From Cordilura impudica (taxonomy: Eukaryota > Arthropoda > Insecta > Diptera > Scathophagidae), in the NCBI GenBank assembly GCA_963682025.1, contig OY821519.1:250478358-250542357 (forward strand): 64,000 nucleotides of DNA, read 5' to 3'. Each line of letters opens with the position of its first letter. The stretch's first letter is position 1. This document shows, in pieces, positions 23,701 to 34,929 of this stretch. The position numbers and the translations under genes were made by a program. Under the pieces are notes generated by a model. That model worked only from the letters and a program-made list of their open reading frames with translations, did not search any database and was not told the origin of the DNA.

Positions 23701-23881
23701 ATGGGGTAAAATCGGATTTGTAACTACATATTATATGATTATAAGTTGATGTATTTATGTTGTAATGGGATCAGCATGATGTCTTGGCTTGTTTGGAATT
23801 TTAAGATTAAAAAAAATTTCCAACAATAAAACTGATTTTTATATATAATGAGTTTGTGCTCATGCAAGTAACTATGAAAAA

Positions 23882-24490
23882 TATTTGACATATAAATATC
23901 TTTTATTATAGAAATGGACTCAGAATAATTTCTGAATCGATTTAGAGATGTCCGCCCGTTCGTCTGTCGATGTGTATGGATGTCTTTCTGTCTATGTAAA
24001 CCTTGTAATCAAACTACAAGTTAAAACTATGAATATAATTGAACGAAATTTGGTACATAAGCTTTTAACGACCATAGGACGAATGCTATTGACCTAGCCC
24101 TCATACAAATAACTGCCTATCAGATCGACCAAAATTGACGGAAGATCACGATTATCATAAAAAATTTAGTATACGTGCGTGCATTATACCTAATAATCAG
24201 TAGTAGAAAACTAATACTTATATAACTATATACAGCTGATTCCCGATCTTCTCTTTAATTTATAAAAAAAGAACAAAAATATTGCACAGATTTTTCCCAA
24301 ATTCGGTGACTTTACCAAATATGAACATGACTGGTATCTTTTTAAACCTACTTCTCGTATAAAATAAGTATCCGATATGAACTTTTTCATATCTTCGGCC
24401 AAAAATTAATAATAATGCCTTTCAAAAAAGTTGGACCTGGGCCCCTGCTTTACTCATTATAAAAACCGACTATAATTTTCTTAGTTCTTT
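23882..24490 (-). mobile_element. Repeat A, degenerate, inverted
   Basis: The blocks run in minus-strand order: ATTTGACATATAA, GTCCGCCCGTTCGTCTGTCG (decayed GTCY microsatellite), AATTTGGTACATAAGCTTTT, CGATATGAACTTTTTCATAT and AACCGACTATAATTTTCTTA at the end. Many substitutions show it is old. Confidence 0.8.
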
Positions 24491-24769
24491 TTGTTTCTAA
24501 TAATTCGAACCTATCAACTATAAAGATTTATAGCCCTTACTAAGATTAAAAGTGAAACCGAAACCAGGTCTCAGATTTTGCCACATCTTTAAGTATTGGT
24601 TTCAGTTTTTGGAATTTAGATTGATGTTACTAGATATCGAATGAGGCGATGCAACTCAGAGTTGTATATATCGTTAAGGAAAAATAATTCGTAGAATAAA
24701 CCAATCGTAGAACTAATTGTCTAAATATATAATAACGATCAGCAAATTAAAAATGTGCTTTCAAAAGCG
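24491..24769. other. No gene recognised
   Basis: Ordinary AT-rich sequence between a repeat A copy and the satellite. Confidence 0.4.
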
Positions 24770-27560
24770 TACTTTTTTAAAAATAAATTAAAAACTACAT
24801 TTTTTTAAAATACTACAGTTTCTTAAAAAAATACCTACCCTTTTTTAAACAAGCATTTTTCTTAAAAAAGTTGCTTTTCTTAAAAAAGTACCTTTTCTTA
24901 AATAAACAAGTAAATTTTCTAAAGAAAGGATCTATTCTAAAAATAGTACCATTTCTTAAAAAAGTACCTTTTCTAAAAAAGTACATTTTCCTAAAAAAGT
25001 ACATTTTCTTAATAAAGTACCTTTTTTTAAAAAAAGTACCTTTTTTTAAAAAAAGTACATTTTATTAAAATATTGCTTTTTCTTAACAAAGTAAATTTTC
25101 TTAAGAAATACCTTTTCTCAAAACAGTACATTTTTTGAAAAAGTACCTTTTCTTGAAGAAGTACTTTTTCTTAAAAATTGCCATTTCTTAAAAAAGTACC
25201 AAAGTAACAAAGTAAATTTTCTCAAAAAATACCTTTTCTTAAAAAAGTACATTTTCTTAAATAGTACCTTTCCTAAAAAGTATATTTTCTTAGCAGACGG
25301 GCGTAAAAAGTACAATTTCTTAAAAGAGTAAATTTTCTTTTAAAATCACATGTACTTTTTCTTAAAATAGTAAATTTTTTTAAAATAGTTCTTTTCTTAA
25401 AAAGTACATTTTCTTAAAAAAGCACCTTTTCTTAAAAAAAGTACATTTTCTTAAAAACGTAAATTTTTTTTAAAAAAGTACCTTTTCTTAAAAAAGCAAA
25501 TTTTTTTAAAATAGTACTTTTTCTTAACATAAAAAATACCTTTCCTCAAAAAGTACATTTTCTTGAAAAAGTACCTTTTCTTAAAGAAGTACCTTTTCTT
25601 AAAAAGTACAATTTGTAAAAAAAAAGTAATTTTCTATTAAAACCACATTTTCTTAAGACGTACTTCTTCCTAAAAAAGGTAAGTTTTCTTAAAAAAGAAA
25701 ATTTTTTTAAAAAAGATCTTTTCTTTAAAAGTACATTTTCTTAAAAAAGTACCTTTTCCTAAAAAAGTATATATCTTAAAAAAGTACCTTTCTTAAAAAT
25801 TTAATTTTCTTAATAAGGAACCTTTTCTTAAAGGAGTATATTTTTTACAAAAGCATCTCTTCTTAAAAAGGTACCTTTTCCTTAAAAAGTACCTTTTCTT
25901 AAAAAAGTACCTTTTCTTAAAAACGTACCTTTTTTTAAAAAAGTGTCTTTTTTTAAAAAAGTACCTTTTCTTAAAAAGTACCTTTTCTTAAAAAAGTACA
26001 TTATCTTAAAATAGTGCTTTTTATTAACAAAGTAAATTTTCTTAAGAAATACCTTTTCTCAAAAAAGTAAATTTTTTGAAAAAGTACCTTTTCTTGAAGA
26101 ACTACCTTTTAAATATTACCATTTCTTAAAAAAGTACCAAAGTAACAAAGTAAATTTTCTTAAAAAATACCTTTTCTTAAAAAAGTACATTTTCTTAAAT
26201 AGTACCTTTCCTAAAAAGTATATTTTCTTAGCAAACGGGCGTAAAAAGTACAATTTCTTAAAAGAGTAAATTTTCTTTTAAAATCGCATGTACTTTTTCT
26301 TAAAATAGTAAATTTTTTTAAAATAGTTCTTTTCTTAAAAAGTATATTTTCTTAAAAAAGCACCTTCTCTTATTTTCTTAACATAAAAAATACCTTTTCT
26401 TAAAGAAGTACATTTTCTTGAAAAAGTACCTTTTCTTAAAAAGTAGCATTTCTTAAAAAATTACCAAAGTAACAAAGTAAATTTTCTTAAAAAATACCTT
26501 TTCTTAAAAAATTACATTGTCTTAAATAGTACCTTTTCTAAAGGTAAATAGTACCTTTTCTAGCCAAGTGGCTTAAAAAGTAAAATTTCTTAAAAAAGTA
26601 AATTTTCTTTTAAAGTCACATTTTCTTAAGATGTACTTTTATTAAAAAAGTAAACTTTCTTAAAAAAGTAATTTTTTTTTAAATAGTTCTTTTCTTAAAA
26701 AATTTGTGTTCTTTAAAAAGCACTTTTTCTTAAAAAAAAAAGTACTTTTTCTTAAAAAAGTACCTTTTTTTAAAAAGTACCTTTTCTAAAAACAACACAT
26801 TATCTTAAAATTGTACTTTTTCTTAACAAAGTAAATTTTCTTAAAAAACACCTTTTCTCAAAAAAGTACATTTTCTTGAATAAGTAAATTTTCTTGAAGA
26901 AGTAAGTACCTTTTCTTAAAAAGTACAATTTCTTAAAAAAGTAAATTTTCTTTTAAAATCACATTTTCTTAAGATGTACTTTTTCTTAAAAAAGTAAGTT
27001 TTCTTAAAAAAGTAAATTTTTTTAAAAACGATCTTTTCTTAAAAAGTACATTTTCTTAAAAATGCGCTTTTCTTAAAAAAGTATATATCTTAAAAAAGTA
27101 TATTTTCTTAAAAATTAAATTTTCTTAATAAGGAACCTTTTCTTAAAGGACTATATTTTTTACAAAAGTATCTCTTCTTAAAAAGGTACTTTTTCCTAAA
27201 AAAAAAGTACCCTTTCTTTAAAGAGTACATATTTTTAAAAAGTATATTATCTTAAGAAGGCACATTTTCTTAAAAAAGTACCCTTTTTAACGAAGTAACT
27301 TATAAAAAATTACCTTTTTAAAAATTATCTTTTCTTTTAAAAATACTTTTTCTTGGGCAAGTACATTTTTTCAAAAAACTGCATTTTCTTAAAGAGGCAC
27401 ATTTTTTTAAAAAACTACCTATTCTGAAAAAAACCTTTTTTTTAAAGTACCCTTTCTTAAAAAAGTACATTTTCTTCAAAAAGTATATTTAAAAAAAATT
27501 AAATTATATTTTATTAAAAATATACCATTACTTAAAAAAATACCTTTTATTAAAAACGTA
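24770..27560. repeat. About 20-bp satellite (TTTTCTTAAAAAAGTACC-type), 2.8 kb
   Basis: Some 140 degenerate copies of a unit such as CTTTTCTTAAAAAAGTAC lie head to tail. A segment of several hundred bases is itself duplicated: AAAAAGTATATTTTCTTAGC followed by a (C/A)GGGCGTAAAAAGTAC unit occurs near 25277 and again near 26216, showing higher-order duplication. The same unit in opposite orientation occurs at 38.7-40.0 and 48.3-48.8 kb. The small Lys/Phe-rich frames in both strands are satellite artefacts. Confidence 0.95.
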
Positions 27561-28329
27561 TTTTTAATTTTATTAGTTTCTATAAGAATAAAAATTTCTG
27601 TAATTATTAGAAAAATATGAATGTTATATTAATTTTCAAGAGATATTTATAAAAATAGAAATATAAAATCTCCCAAATTCTTTTTTTTATTTATTTTTTA
27701 TTATTCCAACCTTCAATTTTTTTTTTAAATCGCTTAACAACATTATTCTTCAGATCAATATTCAAATGTTTATCTTAGTAATAAAAAAACTACCTCAAAA
27801 AATGTACACCAGTTAATGTAAGTGTTCTAACTAAAAATAATCTTACAACCAAGGTTGTCAACACTAACAGACAAAAAAGTCTAGATTAAAAATTATAATG
27901 GCTAGATTTCTTACAATGATATTTAAAATTAATAAGATAATTAACAAAAATTTTAGATATTTTCGTGCTTTTTTAATTGAAGGTAAATACTAAATGCAAT
28001 CAGCATAAATATAAATACATACAATTGCATTTATGTTTAGAAAGTGTAAGATCCATCTTATTATCTAACAGCATAACATTCTTCGATAAACAATTCGTTC
28101 ACATTTATAAGAAAATGAAACAACAAGCAAACAAAAATATGTGTGTATGCATCGCTGATACATACATACATATTTACATATGCACATGCACATGTTAGAT
28201 TTTTATATGAAATTTTATCGGAAAATCTTTATATTGTTGTGCGTCATTAATTAGCTATCGGGCTTAAAGACTCTAAACTCAATACAAACCTGCTCGAAAT
28301 AATGGCAAACAATATTAACCTACAGAGGT
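27561..28329. other. No gene recognised
   Basis: AT-rich; a CATACATACATA-type microsatellite lies near 28160-28190. The 73-codon frame at 27977-28198 ends in that microsatellite and is not supported as a gene. Confidence 0.4.
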
Positions 28330-28490
28330 AAATGATTTATGTTGTCAATGAGCGTAACTTCAACAGACAGACAGGCGGATAGATGGAACGACGGACATCG
28401 CTTTATCGACTCGAGTTGTTATAAAGATCTAAAATATTTATAGAATGACAACCTGATATATACCCTCTGCACAGTGGTATCGAGGGTATA
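28330..28490 (+). mobile_element. Repeat B, 3' fragment
   Basis: It holds CAACAGACAGACAGGCGG, ATCGACTCGAGTTGTTATAA and the 3' hairpin region CTGCACAGTGGTATCGAGGG, as in the other B copies. Confidence 0.75.
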
Positions 28491-29228
28491 AAAGGTGTCA
28501 TTTGGTTAACAGATAGTGTCTAACAATACATTGGAAACTTTTACAAAATTCTGAATTTGCCAATTTTATTTTTTAAAAATTTCGCTTTAAGCTCTAAAAT
28601 TATTTTTTTTTTGTTTGTGAAATCACTCTTTGCTGTGTTCTCTATCCAAAGATTACAAATTTGTTGCAAAGAATACGATTAAAAAAATGGATGAAGGAAA
28701 AAATATTTTTGGTGATGCCAAAACAATGGAAACTTTCAAGCTTCTGTGGTAGAGTTGCATACAGCAATAAAAATAGAAGAAGGCATGAAATAAATTGTGT
28801 AAAATCTTAACCAATCTGTAAATGTTTATAGTTTCTAACATATTCTTTCAACTGTTTTTTAAACACAATTGTATTTCTCAATGTTTTGATCTTATGATAA
28901 ATAATTACAAAATAAAAATCAGAATAATAGAAAATTTTACTGCTGGTCTTTTACCGATTGTCATTGCCCTGTGAATAATCCACTGATATCAGAGAAACAT
29001 GGTTTAGCCCGCATAAATTTTTCTAAAGAACACATAAACTGCTCAAAACGGAATTGAATACTATTCGCCTTTTAGATGAGTACAAGTAAAATTTATAAGG
29101 CCATAACGGAGGAACGTTGGTACGATAATCAAAGGGAAAACGACTAGGCCCAAAATATACAACTAAAACTGTTAAGTTTATATTCTTTATAAAAATAAAA
29201 AAAACTTGTTTTCTATCTTTATCATTTA
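28491..29228. other. No gene recognised
   Basis: AT-rich sequence with no supported coding frame or repeat. Confidence 0.4.
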
Positions 29229-29757
29229 ATGATTGAGTTTGAAATTATTCAGACTCAATATCAAATTTGTTTACTTTAAATAAAGCAAAAACATTGGCAG
29301 ATTTGTTTCAAAAAAATTGATCTATATTCTGCATGACAGGTTATACAGCTGTTTTGGGAAGTCACCAACCCTCATCAGTAACCAAAAGCAGTAGATAGTT
29401 TGGTAAACAGCTAAATTCTTATATATTTGCTGAAAACAACCAAATGAGAATTCAAGCAAATGTTATTCTATTTAAACCTCTTCCAATATAACAAACTAAA
29501 ATATAGAAAAACTTTGAAGAGGTTTAAATAGTATAACTTTTGTTTCAATTCTCATTTGGTGTTTTCAGCAAATATATATAAATTTAACTTTTAACCAAAC
29601 AAACTATCTACTGCTCTGGCTCTTCCCGAAACAGCTGTATAACCTGTCATGTAGAATATAGATCAATTTTTTGAAATAAATGAGCCAATGTTTTTGCTTT
29701 ATTTAAAGTAAAAACATTTGATCTTGAACCTGAATAATTTCAAACTCAAAACTGTTA
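29229..29757. mobile_element. Long inverted-repeat (foldback) element, about 530 bp
   Basis: The two halves are inverted copies of each other with a small centre. The left arm (GAGTTTGAAATTATTCAGAC onward) is mirrored by the right arm ending TAATTTCAAACTC. GCATGACAGGTTATACAGCT mirrors AGCTGTATAACCTGTCATG, and near the centre CTATTTAAACCTCTTC mirrors GAAGAGGTTTAAATAG around a loop of about 25-30 bases. The arms are about 250 bp and differ by scattered mismatches and small gaps. No coding capacity. One arm also occurs alone at 8338-8490, so it is a mobile family. Confidence 0.85.
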
Positions 29758-29917
29758 AGTTTGGCGGTGGCAAGATTATGGTTATGGGTTTCTTCTCGGG
29801 CCAAGGCATGGATCTAGTTCAAGTAGTAAAAGATACTCTGCAGGCAAGTTATAAATGATGTAATGTAATCCATACGCGGAGTATAATTGGCTCTGGTCTG
29901 AGAGGTTAAACATGAAA

Positions 29918-30090
29918 ACAAGTCTAGACTGACTAAACGATACCCTGTACCATCCGTTTAGAGACCCTCTCACTTAGGTCCAACTAATGAGATATAGAAA
30001 ATAATCATAAACCAAATTTGAGTGGCATTGTAATTATTTTTTTTTGCCTTCGGATATGAATATGTTCATATCAGATGCTATATCTATATA
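29918..30090 (+). mobile_element. Repeat A 5' fragment joined to repeat B
   Basis: A decayed palindrome (AAGTCTAGACTGACT), CGATACCCTGTACCATCCG and the GAATATGTTCATATCAGATG block of repeat A stop at CTATATCTATAT. Repeat B sequence follows without a gap. Confidence 0.8.
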
Positions 30091-30560
30091 ATACCCTCCG
30101 CCTGGGTTCTACGTACACATTAATATCTGGACTTATTGCAAACAAACTTATTTATAACAAATGAAAACAAAATATTTGAAAACGTAAACAAAATGATAAA
30201 CTTAATTCTGAATTATTGCACCATACATACTGAATTTTTGGGTATTTTTTAGAAATTGTCTCCATGTTTTAGAACATATTTTGGCCGATTGACATCTGAT
30301 TTACCACATTTTAAATACATACTTGGTCGAAGTAATGATAAATAATTTTATCCTAAGCTTACACAGGTAAATGGTTTATTTTGTGAATGAACGTGATTTC
30401 AAGAGACAGACGGACAGACGAACATCGCTTTTTCGACTCGAGTTTTTATCAAGCATATACATATACTTCAGGGTATTGCAGATTCATTTTTCTGTGCATT
30501 ACAAATGGAAAAGGAGTTTATATATATCATCTGCTCAATGGTGTGGAGGGTACAAAAACA
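30091..30560 (+). mobile_element. Repeat B
   Basis: The copy starts at ATACCCTCCGCCTGGGTTC, has the ACAGACGGACAGACGAACAT microsatellite and TTCGACTCGAGT block, and ends at AATGGTGTGGAGGGTACAA. The 5' ACAAGTAAG segment is missing, replaced by the repeat A 5' half. Confidence 0.75.
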
Positions 30561-30666
30561 CTTTTTGTTTTTATCGATCTACTCGATAACATTTTTTTTA
30601 AAAAATTCATTCTTTAAGGAAGATTACTTTTTTAACATACCTTTATTTAAAAAATAACCAATTTAA

Positions 30667-31370
30667 AACGTAAGAAAATTATAATTGCGTTTAGAAAACT
30701 GGTTTTAGGTCCAACTAATTGGGTATAGAAAATAAGCATAAACCAAATCTGAGTGAATTTTTCTTACTCATTCTGGAAAAGTTCATACCGAATGCTATAT
30801 TTATGTGGGTACTAGGTCGAAAAATGGACCGATCCTGATGATATTTGAAAAAGTAATTTTTTGCAAAAACATACAAACCAATTTTGAGAAAAATCTGTAA
30901 AATATTTTTTGTTTTTGATACGTTTAAGTGAAGATCGGAAAGCTGTGACTGAGAATTGTCCTATGGGGTTTATTTATGAACTACTGATGAAAGGATGTAA
31001 TAAACACACATAAACCCAATTTGAGCTAGATCTATATGATAATTTGGATCTTATGGCAATTTAAGTTGTTCTCATAGCCGGCATTAGGTTTGAATATGCA
31101 CCGATTTTCACCAATTTTAATAGCGTTGATCCTATGGCCGATAGAAGCTTATATACAAAATATATTCATATTTGTGACCTTTAGAATGATAACATGGTTT
31201 ACATGGACACACAGACGGACGGCCAGATGGACACACAGACGGAGATCTCTAAATCGATTCAGAAAATAATTCTACGTCGATCGGTATAGCAAGGGACAGA
31301 TCAAATATTTTTGGTAGTTACAAGCATCAACAAAAAGTCATTATACCCTAACCACATGGTGATACAGGGG
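30667..31370 (+). mobile_element. Repeat A, diverged, palindrome lost
   Basis: AACGTAAGAAAATTATAAT leads directly into TGCGTTTAGAAA, so the palindromic block is deleted. The internal blocks, a CAGACGGACGGCC microsatellite and the 3' end (CCACATGGTGATACAGGGG) follow in order. Confidence 0.8.
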
Positions 31371-31624
31371 CTGAAAAGCATCTTAAAAAATATTGAATTT
31401 TACAAAAACTATACTTTTGAAAAAAAGCACTTTTGTGGAAATTTTTTAAGTTATACCCCTAATTAATATGCTAAAATAATTAAAGCTTTATTTATTTATT
31501 TAACAAATACTCATGTTATGAATAATAATGAAAATTAAAACTTTTTGTATATCTATTTTTTATTTTTTGGAGTGTTATCAATACCCAGCAGCCTTGATAA
31601 AACATAGTAGATAGGGTGATAAGA

Positions 31625-31696
31625 AGCAGAGTGGCGCAGTGGAAGCGTGCTGGGCCCATAACCCAGAGGTCCGAGGATCGAAACCTTGCTCTGCTA
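31625..31696 (+). tRNA. tRNA-iMet: Initiator tRNA-Met (anticodon CAT)
   Basis: A 72-base gene folds into a standard cloverleaf. The acceptor arm is AGCAGAG pairing with CTCTGCT plus discriminator A. The anticodon stem CTGGG pairs with CCCAG around loop CCCATAA, with anticodon CAT at 31657-31659. GATCGAAAC in the T arm, with A in place of the usual TΨC T, is the mark of eukaryotic initiator tRNA, as is the A1 at the 5' end paired with T72. Internal A and B boxes are intact, and a run of eight T after 31700 can serve as the RNA polymerase III terminator. The CCA end is not encoded, as expected. It carries the first methionine in cytoplasmic translation. It appears intact and lies between transposon relics. 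Confidence 0.97.
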
Positions 31697-31700
31697 GATG

Positions 31701-31712
31701 TATTTTTTTTAT
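31701..31712 (+). terminator. Pol III T-run terminator after the tRNA
   Basis: GTATTTTTTTTATA follows a few bases after the tRNA end. A run of four or more T residues is the usual RNA polymerase III stop signal. Confidence 0.8.
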
Positions 31713-32394
31713 ATTTTTGTTATTCATAATAATAATATTTTTAATGTAACAATTAACAAAAAAACTATGTTCAAAATGAAAGCCATTACTTATGTTGACA
31801 CTTTTTTGTTAAAAAAAAAAATAATAAAAATAAAAAATGAAAAATTGCAGAAAAAACTTGAAAGCTGATATATGGTCCTGGCTTTGAGTTTCAACTGACA
31901 CATCTGCCACATGCCACACATGGTCATAAAATTTAACAACGTGTTGCTTGCATTCACTGAAATATCAAAAAAAAAAAAAAAAAATTTTAAAAACAACAAT
32001 TTTTACTATGCGCATGAAAATAAAACTATACATTAATATCGTTTTTTCAACATAGTGGCAAAAAAAAAAAACAAATAACAAAAATGCACAGACCATACAT
32101 CAACAACCAGAAAAAACTGGCATTACCTTTGCTTCATCTATATACACGCACACAAACACAATCCCAATAATATAATACAAACTCTATGAGCCCCCCAAGA
32201 GCACCCACGAACAAGAAAAAATAAAATTGCAACACACACTGTTGGTTCATTGGGGTGACATTTATTGAAATAGATTTTTATCTAAAATTTTATTTGTAAA
32301 TTTCTTAACCTAAAGACCTTGGTGGTTATTAAATCCGTGTTTGTTTGAATGATAGATAGTATTTGTTTTTAGTAAAAAAAGGAAATATTTCCCA
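31713..32394. other. No gene recognised
   Basis: AT-rich with several A-runs. No supported coding frame or repeat family. Confidence 0.45.
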
Positions 32395-32597
32395 ACATAG
32401 TCTTCTTCTAGCTCAATACACTTTGTGTAACTTTTCTCCGATTTTTTTTTTTTAATTTCTCAAGCTACTCTGTTTAGTGGTCAGTGTTAGAACTAAAGCT
32501 CTTTCCTCCATGCCTCACTAGAGACTAAATCCGGAGAAAATAATTCGTAGTCCACTACATGTGATTTTACCATGGCGGCTAGACACGCATTATCTTG
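32395..32597 (-). pseudogene. Possible mariner (DD34D-type) transposase fragment
   Basis: A minus-strand frame contains MIFPQDNACLAAMVKSHV and then YELFSPDLVSSEAW. This resembles the second and third catalytic blocks of mariner transposases (QDNARPH... and ...YSPDLAPSDY) with the segment between them shortened by deletion. Only about 30 codons are readable, so the identification is tentative. Confidence 0.35.
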
Positions 32598-32690
32598 AGG
32601 AAAAATCATTTTGTACTGATGTTTGTAACTACCAAAAATATTTGACCAAGACCCAATTTTTATTATACTGATCGATATATGCTTCAGTAT
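32598..32690 (-). mobile_element. Repeat A 3'-end fragment, inverted
   Basis: TTTGTACTGATGTTTGTAAC, CCAAAAATATTTGACC and TATACTGATCGATAT correspond to the last ~90 bases before the microsatellite of repeat A in minus orientation. Confidence 0.75.
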
Positions 32691-32983
32691 CATATATTGG
32701 TGACTGTAACCACTAATTCTATTATAAAAACATCCTTGAAACCGAAAATATTTTAACAGATATTGTAGAAAATATTTGGTTAAAGTTCTACAAATAAAAT
32801 TTGTATTCAGAAATATTTATCGGTTATATGTAGTAACACAAATATTTATCAGTATTTAAACACCAATTAAAGAAAAAAAAAATTGGTTAGACAGACCGAA
32901 TTTTTATTTATTATGTCACTATTGTCTGGAAATGTAATTGAATCAAAACCACAACGTTAAAAATATTTCTAAATTATTTTAAA
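32691..32983. other. No gene recognised
   Basis: AT-rich sequence, no supported feature. Confidence 0.4.
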
Positions 32984-33764
32984 ACAAGTAAGAAAGTTAT
33001 AGTCGGTCTAGACCGACTATACGATACCCTATACCATGCGTTTAGAAACCCTATCTCTTAGGCCCAACATAGAAAATAAGCAAAAACCAAATTTGAGTGG
33101 GATTTTTATTAATTTGTTTGGCTGCAGATATGAAAAAGTTCATATCGGATGCTATATCTATATGGGGACTAGGTCGAAAAATGGACCGATCCTGATCATG
33201 TTTGGTAAAGTCTCTTGTATTTTGCAAAAATATATACAAACAAAAACTGAGAAGAATCAGTGCAATATTTTTGTTTTTTAATAGATTTAAGTGGAGATCG
33301 GGAATCAGCTCTATATGGGGCCAAAGGGATCATTTGTGGACTACTCATTAATGGAAGTAATGAACGCATACAAAACCCAATTTGAGTAAGATCTATATGA
33401 CAATTTGGATCTTATGGCAATTTATGCCGATTTCATAGGGGTACTTTGTATGGGGGCTAGGCTGAACATGGACCGATTCTCACCAATTTCAATAGCGTTC
33501 ATCCCATGGCTGATAGAAGCTTATGTACCGAATTTCATCAAAATATATTCATATTTGCGACCTGCAGTTTGATTACAAGGTTTACGTGGACAGACAGACG
33601 GACGAACGGAAGGACGGACGGACAGACACTGTTAAATCAACTCAGAAAGTGATCCTAATTCGATCGGTATAATTAAAGATGGGTCAGGTCAAATATTTTT
33701 GGTTGTTACAAACAGCAGCACAAAGTCATTATTCCCAAACCACATAGTGGTATAGGGTATAAAA
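32984..33764 (+). mobile_element. Repeat A, full-length
   Basis: An intact 5' ACAAGTAAGAAAG, palindrome, internal blocks, a (GACG/GACGAACG) microsatellite at about 33595-33625 and a 3' hairpin ending GGTATAGGGTATAAAA. One small deletion removes AACTAACTGG after GGCCC near 33065. Confidence 0.9.
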
Positions 33765-34384
33765 ATGGATCTTCGAATTGAAGTTGAAGATATAATTGAG
33801 CATGAAGTTCTTGCGGGACATTTAAGGTTATAGTTAAGAAAAACAAAGAAAGAGATGCCCAGAGTACCGATAAAATATCTCGATTAGCAAATTGCAACAA
33901 ATTAAACATTCGTGACTTTTAGGCATATATTTCGGGTAACTGGCTCGGCAACACAAATTAAATGCTTTTTGTAACACTTTTCGAGTGTAAAAAAGTTCAC
34001 TTCCACACCTGCGTTCGGGAGAACAAATGTCTGTGAGGAGGCACATAACATGGAATCTAGTTGTCACGCTCTGTGCAGTATGCCCAGCCCTGTCCGGAGA
34101 AGATTAACCGTAACTTCTTTATACGAACGAATAATAGAAACTTTTTCATGATGGACGATTAAAATCTGTCACGATGTCAACGATCAGATCCACGAATTAC
34201 TCCACATTTGGCCCACAGTTTCTTTTCTCTTAGTTCTCTAGTAGAGAAAGAATTTATCCGGCAAGGTATCAAGCAGTTAAAAGTACATTTAAAAGAAGAA
34301 ATGGAGAAACTTGATTTCAATTATAATGTGAAATACAGATTGGCGTACGAATCGTGCTGCAGGTTACTGTTTAGATAAATTAAA
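33765..34384. other. Less AT-rich mosaic without a recognised gene
   Basis: Composition shifts towards higher GC from here to about 36300. Short charged frames occur on both strands, but none is long enough or recognisable. It may be decayed transposon DNA, as in the next two features. Confidence 0.4.
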
Positions 34385-34684
34385 ATGAATGCTTGGGATA
34401 CCGAAAAGAGGATCTGGATAGTGCAGCGGTACCACCCTTTGCAGTCCTTCATTTCCGACCAAAAGGAATATAGGCGGGAGTTAGGCGGCACTCCCCCGAG
34501 TAGATGGCACTCCCCCATTATGAGGCTGGTAAACATGTTCGCCGAATCTGGAAGCATCGCCCGGAGACCGTACCATCGAGATCCCTATGTTCGAGTTCAA
34601 GACAACAATCGCGGCTGTAGCATCGTCAATTCAGACACAACCAAGAGTTTCGACTCGAAACTTAGCGGCGCAATTTTTAATTAG
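34385..34684 (+). pseudogene. Mariner-like transposase N-terminal HTH fragment
   Basis: A 99-codon frame opens with ATG at 34385. Its first 75 residues follow the pattern of the N-terminal helix-turn-helix (DUF4817-type) domain of insect mariner-like elements: MNAWDTEKRIWIVQRYH, then a proline-rich turn, then IMRLVNMFAESGSIARRPYH, corresponding to ...TIERLVEKFESTGTV... in the relic at 0.6-1.6 kb. The catalytic domain is absent. Similarity was judged by eye, and no terminal repeat was found. Confidence 0.5.
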
Positions 34685-34716
34685 CAGACGGTCATTACAA
34701 CGATAACGATAACCTA

Positions 34717-34925
34717 AAGAAATCCGTTAAAAAATAAAAATTTGCATAGCGAACAAACATACCAAAAAACAGAAAATGAATTTGATAAAGAAAGTGGGCG
34801 TAATGGCAGGCGTGGAAGGTAAGAAGCATACGGCGACCTTGTCTGGAGTACAGAGATCATGTGTACCAAATTTCAGAGAAAGCCGTTGAAAAATAAAAAT
34901 TTGTATAGCGGTCGAACAAACAAAC
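34717..34925. repeat. Pair of ~40-bp direct repeats
   Basis: CCGTTAAAAAATAAAAATTT...ATAGCGAACAAAC (34722 on) and CCGTTGAAAAATAAAAATTT...ATAGCGGTCGAACAAAC (34882 on) are about 160 bases apart. They may be two monomers of a longer repeat. Confidence 0.6.
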
Positions 34926-34929
34926 AAAC

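Noticed and set aside
24813..25315. Lys/Phe/Leu-rich frames in the 20-bp satellite
   Set aside because: They are translations of a tandem repeat unit, present on both strands.
24770..27560. CRISPR array
   Set aside because: Repeats are contiguous without unique spacers of constant length, and the DNA is eukaryotic.
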